NCBI RefSeq assembly: GCF_004359215.1
Contig: NC_090620.1
Span: forward strand, 2,390,512-2,454,511
DNA length: 64,000 nt
Source of the DNA: Bremia lactucae
Taxonomy: Eukaryota; Oomycota; Peronosporomycetes; Peronosporales; Peronosporaceae
Reading direction: 5' to 3'
Part shown: positions 34,986 through 47,000 of the stretch, piece after piece
How positions within the stretch are numbered: position 1 is the stretch's first letter
How the letters are laid out: the number at the start of each line of letters is the position of its first letter
Notes under the pieces: generated by a model
What the model was told of the DNA's origin: nothing
The model's database searches: none
Seen by the model: the letters and a program-made list of their open reading frames with translations, nothing else
Translations under genes and position numbers: made by a program

Positions 34986-35370
34986 ATTTTTTTTAAATGT
35001 CGACAACTGCCAAAACACCGTTTTGAAGCACAAATGTTTAAATAAATCTAGTACCAGGCATGTCTTGCCTTCTGTCGATACTGCCCTAGACGTGGGTTTT
35101 GATGCTCTTTCACGTCCGCGATCGATCTTCGTCTGAATCGCAATATTCTTTCGTACAGATGCAATTGTTTTTCAAATTTCGATCATTCGGAAGATGGCAA
35201 AAGAGTCAGTCAATGACAATTCAGTTCGCAGAGAGGAGCTTTGCGTTAAGCGAGCGATCGTGGCTTGGTCCAAGTTGGCCGAAAGAGTCACATGAGAAGA
35301 AGGCAGTGCGGACACCTGGTGTCGGGTGTTTCGGAGCTGGAAAATGGGAAGTGAGCTATTGTGGCTTGAG
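34986..35370. other. No gene recognised
   Basis: Between the acidic remnant and the LINE fragment. Contains T-rich and A-rich patches but no convincing coding, RNA or repeat signal. Confidence 0.4.
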
Positions 35371-35374
35371 GCGG

Positions 35375-36480
35375 TTAAAATAGAGGAGAAACCCCCACAA
35401 ATTGCACATATCGTCTCTGACTTTTAATATGATGAAATGGTGAGTCCGTGAGCGAACACGGATAGAATTCGGTCGAAAACTGACGTAGTCGCCAAATGTT
35501 GAGTGCGAGCACATTGACCGCAGTATCTGACAAAGGCCAAGCTGCTCTGTGATGTCGTAAATCCTGCTCAATTAGAACCTTACATATGCCGCGAAGGTCG
35601 TGAATACCACCGCGAGTGCTGGAGTCACAGGCAAGGGTTTTCGTCCGTCCGAACACCAACGGTTGTGGTTGCTCCAGAGCACGTGCATTGTTGAAGCTCA
35701 AAGAACGTGCCCTGCGTCGCGAACGACATCGGTGTGCCCCCCCCGTTCGTCTCGCACGCGCAGCTCGGACGCCAACGATGTCGAGCCAGTCTGGCCTTGC
35801 GGCAAAGAGTGGCGAAACGACCGCGATCACGTGACACCAGAGCTGTGAAGCAAGTAAACAATCAAAGAATAAGTGTTTCTCGGTCTCGATCGACTCGCAG
35901 TCGTCGCGTACACAGATGCGGATACCTAGACGGGACGCTTCCAAAACCCAGAAGCGCGAGCGAACTGGAAACAGCCGGAACACAAGGCGGAACTGCAAGT
36001 CTTCGAAGACCGAAAGAAAAATCTCGCGCAGGTTCTTGCTGTATTCTACAAAAGCCTTGATTCGGTTATCATCGACGCGTGTTGAGAAAACCTTCATTGG
36101 ATTTGTTTTTTTATAGTTATGGTGTCCAAACGGTGGACAGAAGCGCTGACATCGGGATCGAAGGGATCAAATACTTTCGCGTGTCGCTTTTACACCCTAA
36201 GAACGGAAGCAGTCGCTGCAGGCTTGCGAACGACAAGCCTCGCATTAGATTTAATGCACCGAGTCGGTCCACGATCTGTATTGCTTCACGGTACAGCATG
36301 CGCAGCCACCGTATATGTACACAAGGTTCGACTTGCAAGTGCGTGAAGTCGATATGACTTCGCGAAAAGTCATAGTGATTCGTCCATGCCTCGCCCTCAC
36401 AAAGTCACTGAGAGATCAAAGTCCGAGGAAAAGTGAGATTTGCAGCCGAAAACAGCGTTGTGGCTCGGATATTATGCCGA
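35375..36480 (-). mobile_element. LINE C-terminal fragment with zf-RVT region
   Basis: A 240-codon open frame at 36097-35375 encodes FRLVFRLFPVRSRFWVLEAS followed by the cysteine/histidine pattern of the zinc-binding segment found after LINE reverse transcriptases (IRICVRDDCESIETEKHLFFDC, then ASQLW). This is the far C-terminus of ORF2. RT-like sequence with RMLYREAIQIVDR continues on the minus strand to about 36340. The catalytic part is missing, as in a 5'-truncated copy. Its truncated end comes within about 40 bases of a tRNA-Thr-like sequence. Confidence 0.75.
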
Positions 36481-36516
36481 GACACCGCCCAGCACTTCGG
36501 CCCTCGTCCACTATCT

Positions 36517-36588
36517 GCTTCAATAGCTCAGTAGTAGAGCACTTGCTTCGTAAGCGAAAGTTCGGTGGTTCAATCCCGTCTGGGGGCT
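36517..36588 (+). tRNA. tRNA-Thr(CGT)-like head of a repeat (copy Z)
   Basis: The D arm TAGCTCAGTAGTAGAGC, the anticodon loop TTCGTAA (anticodon CGT, ACG codons, Thr) and the T arm GGTGGTTCAATCCCGTC are well formed, and the B-box GGTTCAATCCC is intact. The acceptor stem GCTTCAA/TGGGGGC pairs poorly. It may be a tRNA pseudogene or the head of a tRNA-derived repeat, because about 370 downstream bases are shared with 50398-50770. Confidence 0.6.
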
Positions 36589-36964
36589 GCTTCTTGACTT
36601 TCGAGCATCAATGCTTCAATTCTGATTAATCTTTGATTGGAGGGTCGTAGAATTACTATTTTCGCCATATTCTTGCCGTCATCAATACGAGTAAATTGTA
36701 CGATCATTACGCTATGATCTGGTTGCATCGGAGAATACGACGCTGTACTTTTGTTAAGGCTCGGTACATACATTATGTCGATGTCATCTTGACAACACAC
36801 GCAAGATGATGTAGGTACATTGCACCGCGCACGGGACACGATGCGTATATTAGAATCTTCGAAGTACCAACACCCGCCGCAGAATATTTATCGAGCAGCT
36901 TGCGTTATTTAATGCGCTATTCGTTTATTCTTTTTATCCTTCGCTGCTTTTGTAAATGGATACC
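36589..36964 (+). repeat. Conserved body downstream of tRNA-Thr-like copy Z
   Basis: Shares CATTACGCTATG, GGAGAATACGACGCTGT, ATTATGTCGATGTCATCTTG and ATGCGTATATTAGAATCTTC with 50398-50770 at roughly 85-90% by eye. The similarity ends on both sides near GGTACC/GGATACC. A hairpin of CATCTTG...CAAGATG sits inside. It is non-coding. Confidence 0.7.
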
Positions 36965-37049
36965 ATATTCACTGGCAGGTGGTGTCGATTTTCCCGCAGC
37001 GGCCAACACAAAGTCCTGCTTAGGTTCACTTCTTCAGTCGCACAACCGT

Positions 37050-37479
37050 TGAATGGTATTTTCAGCTCCAATTACTATCAGGCTCTCCAAACGATAGAAG
37101 TCAAGCTCGAAATGAAAGACTTGACTACGAACCATCAGTTTGGGTTTTGGCGTCAAAGGGTCCTGTGAATGCAAAGCAGCCCAACGCACTAAAGACATCG
37201 TCCGAGTCTGCATTCTTCTTCGAGAAGCACCACACGACAGTCAAGAAGGCATATAAGCCGTCACCGGTCCCAGCTGTAGCTGAGTCTATGCCAGACGACG
37301 AGAACACGGCCCTTCTCAGCATATTTCCTGACCGCGTTGCGGCTGCAGACGCCCAGGTCGACGGAGTGTGCACTCTTCTCGAAAAAGTGACAAATCCTGA
37401 CAACATCACAAGGATGGCAGTCGCGTCACCTCTCGCTTTCAACAGTGCGCTGTCACTGAAAATGGAAGCGAGTGGCTAA
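37050..37479 (+). pseudogene. Unrecognised open frame without a clear start
   Basis: A plus frame stays open over about 140 codons to the stop at 37477-37479 (…FFFEKHHTTVKKAYK, then LLSIFPDRVAAADAQVDGV, LEKVTNPDNITRM). The first in-frame ATG comes only late, at about 37288. Composition is protein-like but no family is recognised. It may be a decayed gene or part of a transposon. Plain chance is possible. Confidence 0.3.
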
Positions 37480-37869
37480 GACGGCGCTAGACTTGCCCAG
37501 CTGCATGTCATAAACCGTGTGCTGTGTGCGACACAGCCTAATGAAGACACCACATTTTGCAAGAAGTGAACAATAATAATAGGGATGCAAGTCCCATCTA
37601 AGTGTGGTGACATCTTCAAAGTGTGTGCCAAATGGTAGACGTCGTCCAATTCCATCAAGTGGCTGTCTCGAGCGACCAAGGCGTTGGGCACATTTGAGCT
37701 CATGCTCATGTCCATAGCACCGACGATCTTCTCCAACGATAACTGGATCCGGTATATCACTGGTGAACCAGTCGAGTGGATTCCAGTGCATCCCACGCCC
37801 CTAATTCATCCTAATATCCTCCTACTCCTCCTACGTTCTGAAATCTAGGATTTCTACTTGCAGCAATGG

Positions 37870-40800
37870 AGAAAGGTGCAATGGCCCCCTTCTTAACGAT
37901 TTGGAGACTCTCCAAAAGCTTGATGATTTATATTCCTCTTCATCTTCGGTACTGCAACTTGAGGACGTTAATAGGATCGTTGTAATGATAGCGGGGGGTC
38001 TAGTCCCTCGTTGCTAGACACCGAGTGGGTTATCTCGACAAACCCTCACAATACTTCTCTCCGTTTCATGGAATACTGGGGGTCTAAGATGAGGGATCAT
38101 AACAGCCCTCGTAGGCGATCTCCTCCACCCGACGATTGTAAGCAGCGCAAGCATCGCAACTCAGTCACATGCTTTGTCACCGATATCGACGTACAATTCT
38201 GGACGCACCAATGACGCCATCATACCTTGCAAGTGCGATTAAGCACATGAAATCGTCGTCAGCACCCGGCATGGACGGTTAGTCTGCTGGCTTCGACCAG
38301 GTGGCTCCAATAGTGTTTGGCGGCTGCATACACATCGTCTTTGCCGATCGACTTAGATATGGCAAGCTGCTTTAATCTCAAACGAAGTTGGCAGTGGTGC
38401 TCTTACACAAGAAAGGGTCACGAGCTGAGCCTGGAAACTACCGACCCATCGCTCTAATGCAAGTCGATGTGAAGGTCCTGTCAAAATCTTTGACGTACAG
38501 GCTACAAAGTGTCACACCAAATTTTATCCACTCAGAACAAAAAGGCTTTCTCAAAGGCCGTTCCATACACCACCACATTGCTTCCTCGCCGATCTGCAAG
38601 ATCTCGTTACAAGTCGGGATGAAGAAGTGTATACACTTTTCCTGGACTTTGAAACGGCGTTTCATCGGGTCAATTGGCACTACATGTTCAGATTGCTCAA
38701 AGTAAATGGAGCTCGCGATATACACAGTGGATTCAGTTGCTGTACACCGTCACTCACGGCACTGCTAATCAACCAAAACATTCAGTCTGCACTATATTCA
38801 ACATAAGTGGTAAATCAAGGCGATCGGCTATCTGCGCTTCTCTTCATCTTAAACATTGAGCCGTTTGGCAACCTGCTGAGGTCTCACGATGATGTCCGAA
38901 CGCAAATCACACTATTACAAGCGCGTTCTTCGCGGATGACTCGACTCTTCTGGGTGGATCGATACCAAACTTGCAAGCCCATTTTGAGATTGTGGAGGAG
39001 TACTGCAAAGGCTCTGGTGCAACACTCAATATGTCCAAATCGATGCTGCTGGCATTGAACAGAAATCAAGACTGTCCTTTGCTTCTAGAGTACAAGTACT
39101 CAACCGCACGGAGACGGTAAATTACCTTGACATCCTGTTTGGGCAATCGTCGGTAGATGGCGCCCTCGTGCATCTTCTAAAGCAGCGCTTGTACGACTGC
39201 TTCAAGATGTGGTATCGTAGAGCGCGGACGCTTCATGGTCGACTCCTGGTAGCTCAAACGATAATCCTCTCTCGTTTAAGGCATCACACAGGACATGTGG
39301 CAATTCCGGCAACGGTAGTGAAGCGGTAGCAGTCGATGCTGTATCGGTTTGTGCTATGTCGTAAACATGATCGTGACGCCTCGCATGTCCAGCTCATACC
39401 AAGAAATTTTTGGTATTAACACCGCCGCGACGGTGATTTGGTAATCCTCAGTCTAACAGCAAATCATTAGCGACAGCAACTGCAGCTTCTCCTGCAGCTT
39501 ACGAATGCTGCTATCTTGAAGGGAATTCAGAATTCGACGTCAGCAGGTGCCGAGCTGCTGCACTTATTCCTTCCTCGCCCAGGTCGACGCGAAGCTTTAG
39601 ACTTCCTCACAATCTCTCCGATACGTCACGGTAAATTAACAAAGTGGAGCCTAATTTTATTATGGTGGAAAGCACCATGGACAACGTGGTACAGAATCCG
39701 TTGGGAAGTAACGTGGCAAAACCTCCACTCGAGGAACGCACCTGGTATGGTCTTTGTCAGCCGATCTTGTTTCACTCAGATACGACATTTCACTTCGAAC
39801 AAACTCCAAGAGCCACCACCATCAGAGCACATCGACGGTGTCTTGGAATGGTGGTCGAGCCGCAACGAAGCCTTCGGCTTCATATTTCTTGGGTATTTGG
39901 TGTGCGATCGCTTGTGGACTCACCAAGCGTTGGGGATGCTTGGCCATCACAGGACGACTTCGTGCACACATATCTCGCTTCACGCTTTTGTCGGCGTCAC
40001 TTGGCCTCCAGATGAAGTGCCTTAAAGTATTCTATTTAGAGGCTACACAAATCGTTCAGCGCCTTGAAGCAACATGGCTCATCCTTCAACCTCAGACTCT
40101 TCTGCGACCATGCATCCCCTACTTGAGCTCTAGACGCAACGAAAAGGTGTGCTTGATCCACTGATCCCGCGATCTGCACTTGTTCGTGTCGCATGAACAT
40201 TACAGCCGCCGACAAAACCTCATCGGATGACGATACACTCGCAGACGGCTGGTCGAGAGCAGATCAAAAAGTACTTGAAGTACATCAACTATCTGCGAAC
40301 GATCCTGCTTCCCGTATTTGAAAACCTGCTATTTCGCCTCGCGTTCCGACTTCTTCCAGTACGCTCGCGGTTTTAGTTTCTAAAAGAGTCTTACCCACGC
40401 ATTTGCAATTGCGTTCGTGCTAGATGCGAAGCGTTTGAGACTGAGCAGCACTTGATTTTTGGCTGTACGCTTGCGAGAGGGTTGTGGCTGCTGGCTTTCG
40501 ATATGATGGCTCAATTTTATACTCTTCGGCCCGTCTGGCTGGACATCGCTCTCCAAGGACTATGAGTATCCGTCAGGAATGGAAAAGTGCGGAAGACGTC
40601 GTTGCTAACCTGTGGCACGTTCTCCAGGCGGTGACGCTTTTTTTTTTTCACTTCATCTGGTCCGACTAAATCCGATGCCTTTCCGATGGGCGCCAGCCGA
40701 CTCCGACGCTTGCAGCACTGCATGTGGTGCTAATAATGTTTGCGGCGCATATCCGATTCTTACAGCGACGCTTGTACAAAATAGACCAGCTAAAAGTGCT

Positions 40801-41070
40801 ACAAAATGCACTGCAGGGACTCCGTGTGCAACCACATTGTCGAGCTTTATGGACCATCATCGTAAAAATTACCAGTGTTCGCACACCGGGTTGAAGAACC
40901 TGTTGTTCGTTTGGATGAACATGGGCGGTATCTCGCCCAAACCAACTTACATATTTTGTCGGCCATCCCAACAACGGCGCAGCTGCTCCCAGCCTCGGGA
41001 CCCACAGCCACCAATATTTGGCGCATTCTTTGATCCTAAATGTCTGGGCTCAGCAACGTCGTTTTGAGCT
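37870..41070 (+). mobile_element. LINE-type element, plus strand, degenerate ORF2
   Basis: Plus-strand RT blocks: VLLHKKGSRAEPGNYRPIAL (38391) with SEQKGFLKGRSIHHH, LDFETAFHRVNWHYMFRLL (near 38645-38700, shifted frame), VNQGDRLSALLFILNIEPFGN (38810), and the catalytic FADD (38929-38940) followed by STLLGG. The thumb region with MWYRRARTLHGRLL lies near 39210. The C-terminal zf-RVT-like region lies at 40300-40480 (FASRSDFF, RLRLS). Frameshifts and stops occur throughout. It is related to the LINE pieces at 35.4-36.5 and 44.1-48.9 kb. Ends are approximate. Confidence 0.75.
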
Positions 41071-41493
41071 GGACCGATTCCATGGCAATGATGCAGGCTG
41101 ATGGGCTGCGAAAAATAAATGAAATTTTGATAATTTCGAAATAACGGGAAAATGCTACGACACGTACACGTGGCGACTGGCGCGGGGAGTGCGAGCACTA
41201 CCTTCGTCCCCAACCTATTTGAAGAGGAACATGGGATCGCAGATGCACTGTCATCGTGCCTGAGGCGCGTACGGGTCCCAGCAGAGGCCGTGTCCGTCCG
41301 AAGGGTTGCTCGCGTTGACGCCATCCTGTCGATGTTCTTTTGCTTTTAAAAAGCAAAAGTAAAAAGAAAGCCCAAAAAACGCTTGCACAATCGGATATTT
41401 TCAGAACCATATCAGACAAAGCCAGGTAGATTGACTAGTCCACGTCTATAAAATTAATATAGACAACTTTTAACGGAGCTATTCCCCCCCCCC
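41071..41493. other. LINE 3' flank, AT-rich palindrome, no gene
   Basis: Contains a short palindrome around CTTTTGCTTTTAAAAAGCAA (41340-41365) and a C-run near 41490. No gene or RNA recognised. Confidence 0.4.
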
Positions 41494-41741
41494 CGCCCTG
41501 ACTTGAAAGAATGTAATAGTTATAAATTATCGGGTTTGCGATCGCTCCTGATGAATTCGTCGACCTGAGGTATCTCTTGTGGAGAGTATTTCCCCTGTGT
41601 TGTGGCTGTCCCTAGACCGTGTATCTATGTTCTGTTTGTAATTTGGCAAACTTTTTTTATATACCCCTATAGCTCAGTTGAAAGACGGTCGTATATTTAT
41701 CGTTAACACAACCTATGCCTACTCGGCTTTGACAAAAATTG

Positions 41742-42030
41742 TGCCACCTCGGCCGGCCACACTCGGTGGACTTAAACGTGCCACTCAACGTATATCAGGG
41801 ATATTACACCCTTGATGACTCGGCCTTAGGCCAACAACAATGCTTTCAGCATTCAACGAATCGTTAGTATAATGAGTATCACTCGACGGAGTACGTGCCG
41901 TTCCACTTCTTTTTTCTGAGTCACGGTCAGCAGTGATGATTTTAACATTGGAGTTTATTAACATAAACATTCCAATGTGTTTTCTACAACCCATTCTTTT
42001 TAATCTTACTTTTCGCTCAGTTTTTTTTAT
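41742..42030 (-). mobile_element. Family-B internal fragment inside block X
   Basis: Matches the protease-to-RT linker of the 52-60 kb element (57560-57860), including CCACACTCGGTGGACTTA and the minus-strand reading INSNVKIITADRDSE versus INSYVKNINSEPDSAE. No LTR accompanies it. It is absent from the sister block Y, so it entered after the duplication or was lost there. Confidence 0.75.
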
Positions 42031-42130
42031 CTCTGATTTAATTCTAGCCATAGGGCTTATCTTTGCTTATCGATGATACCCGGGGTTCCAGCGGTATCGG
42101 AAAGTCTGCTGCATTTGCTGTTTTTGGTTG

Positions 42131-42197
42131 GCGCGGGGCTAAACCCGTGAACTTTGAGTCGACATGTCGGTGCTTAACCACTGCGCCAACGTGTGAC
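42131..42197 (-). tRNA. tRNA-like remnant, minus strand
   Basis: On the minus strand, GTTGGCG ... CGCCAAC forms a perfect 7-bp acceptor stem, with a D arm GTGGTTAAGCAC and a T arm CGGGTTTAGCCCCG. The anticodon arm cannot be folded convincingly, so identity is unassigned. A diverged sister copy lies at about 50249-50316. Confidence 0.4.
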
Positions 42198-42201
42198 CCC
42201 T

Positions 42202-42273
42202 GCCCCTATAGGTCAGTGGTAGAGCTCTCGCTTCGTAAGCGAAAGGTCGGTGATTCAATTCCACCTGGAGGCT
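42202..42273 (+). tRNA. tRNA-Thr(CGT)-like sequence (copy X)
   Basis: Acceptor GCCCCTA/TGGAGGC has one mismatch. The D arm GGTCAGTGGTAGAGC has a G-G clash. The anticodon loop is TTCGTAA (CGT) and the T arm is GGTGATTCAATTCCACC. About 90 downstream bases match copies Y and Z before similarity fades. The substitutions shared with copy Y suggest a duplicated, decaying tRNA. Confidence 0.5.
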
Positions 42274-42369
42274 GCTTCTTGACTTTCAAGCATCAATGCT
42301 GCAAAACTGGTCAGCTTTTGATTGGAGGGTTATCTTTGCATATGCCAAAATGAGTCGTAATGGAGCTAT

Positions 42370-43470
42370 ATGGCTAAAGCTGAGGTAAAAAACCTAAACG
42401 GTAAGGAAGACCTTTATAGGACGGATGAAATTAATGGTACGAAACCAACGGTATTCGCCCAATCCTGTGTTAGTTCCATTCTCACGAATAATGACTGCAC
42501 CGAGCTGAGTAATTTGCATAGCAAAACAGTGGCCAAGCATATTCTTCTTGTATGCCAACAATGGAAACATCTGGTCCAAGGACGACGTTAGGCAGAGGAA
42601 GTACCCGTCGCGCTATGGCCAGATAGCCCACCCCATCTCCGTCGAAAAGATTTCAGCGAAGCTGAGGCAGATGAATGCCCCACCCAGACTTGGGGAGGCA
42701 ATAGCAGTAGTATCGAACGATCTGTTTAACATGCTTGAAGCCGCTGGACACATCAATGCCGGAGAAATTGGCCTGGTAAATATACTCCCGCCCGCCAGAT
42801 GTCTGGGAGCTGTTAACTGGCTTCAACGAGGATACGCAACTCATATGCCATTTGGATAGCATGCGCAACGCAAGAGTTATCCTCATTGGATGCCATGGCC
42901 AGAAGGGAGTGACAATTCTAGGCGACAATTGCTTGGTACGTCGTCTTGCGATCTGGATGTCATGTCAGGAACCGATCCACGATATCGAGAGAGGCTTGTT
43001 GCCATGATCAATGAGCTGCTGGCGGGCTACCCACGACGTCTCTCAGCAGTGTCCGACCAGCGAACATGGTACTCATACGAGTCGGCGGATCCCCAGCGGT
43101 CATCGGTTGCCTCAAACTCGAAGACTGTGACGTTGGCTGGGGATCGACGCGCTCGCTTGGGACGCTGAGCTGGGACAAGTGGTGCAGCGATTCTCGTCCG
43201 AAAGTGATAGCGCTGAGTAGACGCATTCTCGTCCGCTGGCATTGCGGGCGTTACTTGAGACACCTGCAATCACACAGCTGGAAGGGAGGGCTGCACAGAT
43301 GGAGTGCTAGCCGCAGCTTCGTCCGAACCAGCGGTCGCGCTGCTCTCACAAGCGGTCCCGTGTCGAAGATTCACAGCCGCGACGCCAAGATCAAGAGTCG
43401 GGCTCGGGCTGCCCATCACCCTTACGGGCCCTGGCGACGACCCTCTAGTCTTGACCGACACTGATTAAGT
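42370..43470 (+). pseudogene. Unrecognised degenerate coding region
   Basis: Plus-strand frames such as AHPISVEKISAKLRQMNAPPRL (42630) and VILIGCHGQKGVTILGDNC (about 42875-42935) look protein-like and lie in consecutive, shifted frames. The minus strand also has an open stretch at 43269-43027. No family was recognised. Being placed between LINE pieces, it may be part of another retroelement's first ORF (inference). Confidence 0.35.
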
Positions 43471-44099
43471 CATTTTTGGCACTTCTGTCGGCCTCGGGTA
43501 CCGCACCGCGTGATCTTCCGTTTAAGAAATGAGTGGTTAACTACTGAACCACCAAAGTGGCATTGATACCAGGACTGGACTTCTTTTCATATATCAAACT
43601 GGAAAGTGATAGCTGCTAATTAATGGCGCACATGGATCCGTCATGTTTGATAATACGCCAAAGGCATCATACGCAGAAAAAGAGGACCTGTAAAACTTAA
43701 TTCCGACCCGCCGCACCTTAATTTCGTGATAAATTGAAAATATGATTACAACATCTCACCGGAAGTGTGGGGTGATGCATGCCGTAAAGAAGCTAGATCA
43801 ATTGAATCCACCAACTCGAGAGCTGGCTTCAAGTCAAAAATTATCCCGGGTAACTTTAAAGGAAGTGCACTGAGAACGATGCCGAGTTGGCACGCATAAA
43901 GGCACCCAAAGATCGTGAGCGCTTAAGCTGGCTCGTCACAGACCGAAGCAATTATCGTTGCGTCTATCCGTACAGCCGACGTAGAGAAGCTCGGAAGTGT
44001 GCGCTAGACGTACTGTAGACGAAACGCAGAGCTGGCTCAAGAGGTATGGGCGCCCGCTGGCAAAACAGGGCGTCATTGCGCACAGTCCACATCAGATGA
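43471..44099. other. No gene recognised
   Basis: A weak minus-strand tRNA-like pattern around 43490-43560 (loop TTCTTAA) does not fold fully. Part of the right side may be the 3' portion of the adjacent minus-strand LINE. Confidence 0.35.
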
Positions 44100-47000
44100 A
44101 GGGTGTCACAACGCGAGACCTGTCATAAGTCGCGGATCACAACTTCATGCTCCTGCCAAGCCTGCGTAAGACCTGGCGGTCGCCGAAGGGCAATATCTAG
44201 CCACGATGGGATGGCAGCGAAAAAATCGACCAGTCGCGAAATTGGATTGACCACAAGTCAGCTGGAAGGGCACACTCAAAAAATAAGTGCCTCTCTGATT
44301 TAACTGCATGGCATCCACCCCGGACGCAAAGATGATGTTGGGATGCGCGTCACGAAGAAATGTGAAACGCGAGCGCACCGGCAAAAGCCGAAAGGCAAGG
44401 ACAAACTGCAAGTCCGCATAGATTGGAGACCGAACAGGATGTCCAAGAACTTATCTGTCTCACCCCGTTGTAGCACCTTGAATCCAGGAAAACATGGAGA
44501 GGTGCTACGTCTGTTAAAGGGCATAAGACGCTCTTGGCAAGATTAAGCTTGGCTCCGGAGCCTTCACAGTAAAATTAAACTAGATCAAGCTGCGCCTGAA
44601 CACCTGAGAGCGAGCTGGATAGCAACGTGGGATCATCCGCAAAGAAGACACTGGTGGCAGTGTGGTCGTTGGAAAGACATACACCAAGCTCCTCATGCTG
44701 CCGGAGCAGGTAACCAAGGGGTTCCATGACCATGACAAATAGCAGTGCTGATAGCGAGCGCGCCTTGTTTGAATCCTCGGGTGGGAAAGAAAGGAGATTG
44801 AAGTGGCCATTGAATAGGAGGTCTTATTCAGTAAGTAAAGTCGCCTCCGCAACCCGTGCGATCAAGCACTTGAAACATTTAGCTCCACTCGACCCGGTCA
44901 AACTCTTTATCAAAGCCGAGAAACATGGCGTAGGCGGCCTCATCGAGTTCGGTCACCAGATCTTGTATACCAGCGAGAAACCTCACGTGGTGATGAAGAG
45001 ACCAACGCTTGACAAAACCTTCTGGTCATCATGAATAAGATGTGGAAGAAAAGCTGAAGACGGTACGTCAGCACCTTGGACAACGCATTGACATCTACAC
45101 CAATCAGCGAGATTTGTCTGAAGCTGTTGGGGCCATTACGCGAACCCTTTTTGAGTAACATGCACAGAGCTGACTTGCGTTGAGAAGGGAGGAGCTCATC
45201 ACGTGTCAGCTGGTGGTTGAACACAATGCATAGGCATTCACCAAATATATCGAGTGCAATTTGGTAAGAAACAGCAGTGAGGCCATCCATGCCTAGGCAA
45301 ACTTAGCATGTGCTTTAGTGCTTCAGCGAAGTCAGCACCAGCAATGGGAGCATTAAGAATAGCTTGGTCAGCACCGGAGAGACGTTTATCAATCGTTGCC
45401 AGCAGCACCTCTCGGCTGGAGTGGCCGGTGGGTGGTAATGATCCGGCAAGACTAGCCGCATCACCCATGATTGAGCCCTAGTGTGCCCGAAACCTGGCTG
45501 AGATGTCCGCCGGGTTGCTCATAGATGGAGCTATCAGGAGTCCGAACTTCTTCGATGCGGATCAAGCAGACGAAAGAAAAAATGAGAAGAAGTTTCGGAA
45601 TTCTGAATGTGAAAGTCGGAAGCCGAGTCTTTCTTATAGCAACTAGATCGGTGCGCACAGTCCCGGTATGTCTCAAGTGCAGCATGAAACACCGATTGGG
45701 AGATACCATCGCTCTAGGAGCAATTAAATAAGGCTGCTTGGTCGGGCGTCGCACGCGCATCCACCAGCGCACCTTCCTGTTGCCGCCGCATGATGCCGCT
45801 GAAGCCGAATGGGTTTCTTACATTGTTCCCATGCTTATTCCGGATTGGATGCAATGCGAGGATTTTTAAGCGCCTGCTGTACAGCACCGCGGATGACATC
45901 GAACACGTCGAGATACTGTATAAGATATTCAGGAAATCGCCAGTACCCATATCCTTGGGGCTGAGCTAAGGACTTCAATGTTACTGTGTGCCAAATGGTC
46001 ACCAGCGCCCTTTGGATCAAAGTAGGTCGAATCCCCGTATAACGCGTTGCAAAAATCCGTCGATAATAGAGCGTAGTCCAGCCGGTTCAGTCGTGGCTGT
46101 GGACAAGTGTACAGGCGCCTTCTTGAGTGATGAATGTGCCAGGCGTCGACGACTCTTAACTGACCCAGCCAGTCCATACACGCGCTGCGGCCTGGACGAG
46201 TGACCAATCGTGGCTGTGCCGAGTTAAGGCTAGGATTAAGTGTTCAAGTCACCGAGGATAATGTGCGTCGTATGATCTTCAAAGCTATTGACAGGGAGAC
46301 GATTAAAAAATACAGCTTTGTCGTGAGCTTCCGCCGGTGAGTATACGTTGTTGACGTACACTGGGGTACTATTGACCACTACTCGGACGACGAGATAGCG
46401 ATCCGGGGCAGTCAATTCACGAAGTTCTGCTGCCGTGTCAAAACCTGGAAAATCGGGTCAGAAAAGAGTAAGGACGCCTTCAGACCGGTGCATCGTCCGC
46501 GATGTGCTGACTGCGCCTGGATCGCTAACGAGTATTTTATGCGTGAATCAAGTGTGAAGGTTAAACTGGAAGATGGACAGGTGGTGATTATCAGGGAGCT
46601 TGGTCTCCTGGATGCAGGAAAAGCTTAATTGGGAGAGCAGGTGTTCGCTCTTCTTGATACCGTTCGTATTGACGGTAAGCAAAGTGAAATTCTGCCACAC
46701 GACCGCAGTCAAATCCATTCGTGCAACCACCTTAGCGGCGTGTTGAAAGCGGCCTGCCACAAGGACCGGCCGGTCCTCCGATTTTTAAAGCTGAAGCACC
46801 TCCTCGTTCTCAGGGAAGAAGCGTCCGCAGCCGCAGTCACGAAGATTTTCGAGGCCATCGAGCATTTCTCCTTGCCATTGACTTGCTTCTAGATCGTGAT
46901 GCATTGTATGCCGATGGGTGAGCGAAGAAGGACCAGAAGCATGTTGGGGTGGAGAAGACGGAGGTTGTGTGCCGGTATCCAGGGAACCGATCAACCTGTT

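Larger units (their letters stand above)
41494..42340. repeat. Duplicated RNA-cluster block X (pair of 49862-50400)
   Basis: 41494-41741 matches 49868-50110 at over 95% by eye, and about 42030-42340 matches 50150-50410. The copy here is split by an insert (41742-about 42030) that matches the family-B element near 57560-57860. The block contains a half tRNA (CCCCTATAGCTCAGTTGAAA, 41673), a minus-strand tRNA-like sequence and a Thr-like tRNA. Confidence 0.8.

Noticed and set aside
35616..35861. Several 70-80 codon ORFs opposite the LINE zf-RVT region
   Set aside because: They are shadows of the 36097-35375 minus-strand frame in GC-richer sequence.
43490..43560. Minus-strand tRNA-Lys-like pattern
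   Set aside because: The loop TTCTTAA suggests Lys, but the acceptor and T stems do not pair.
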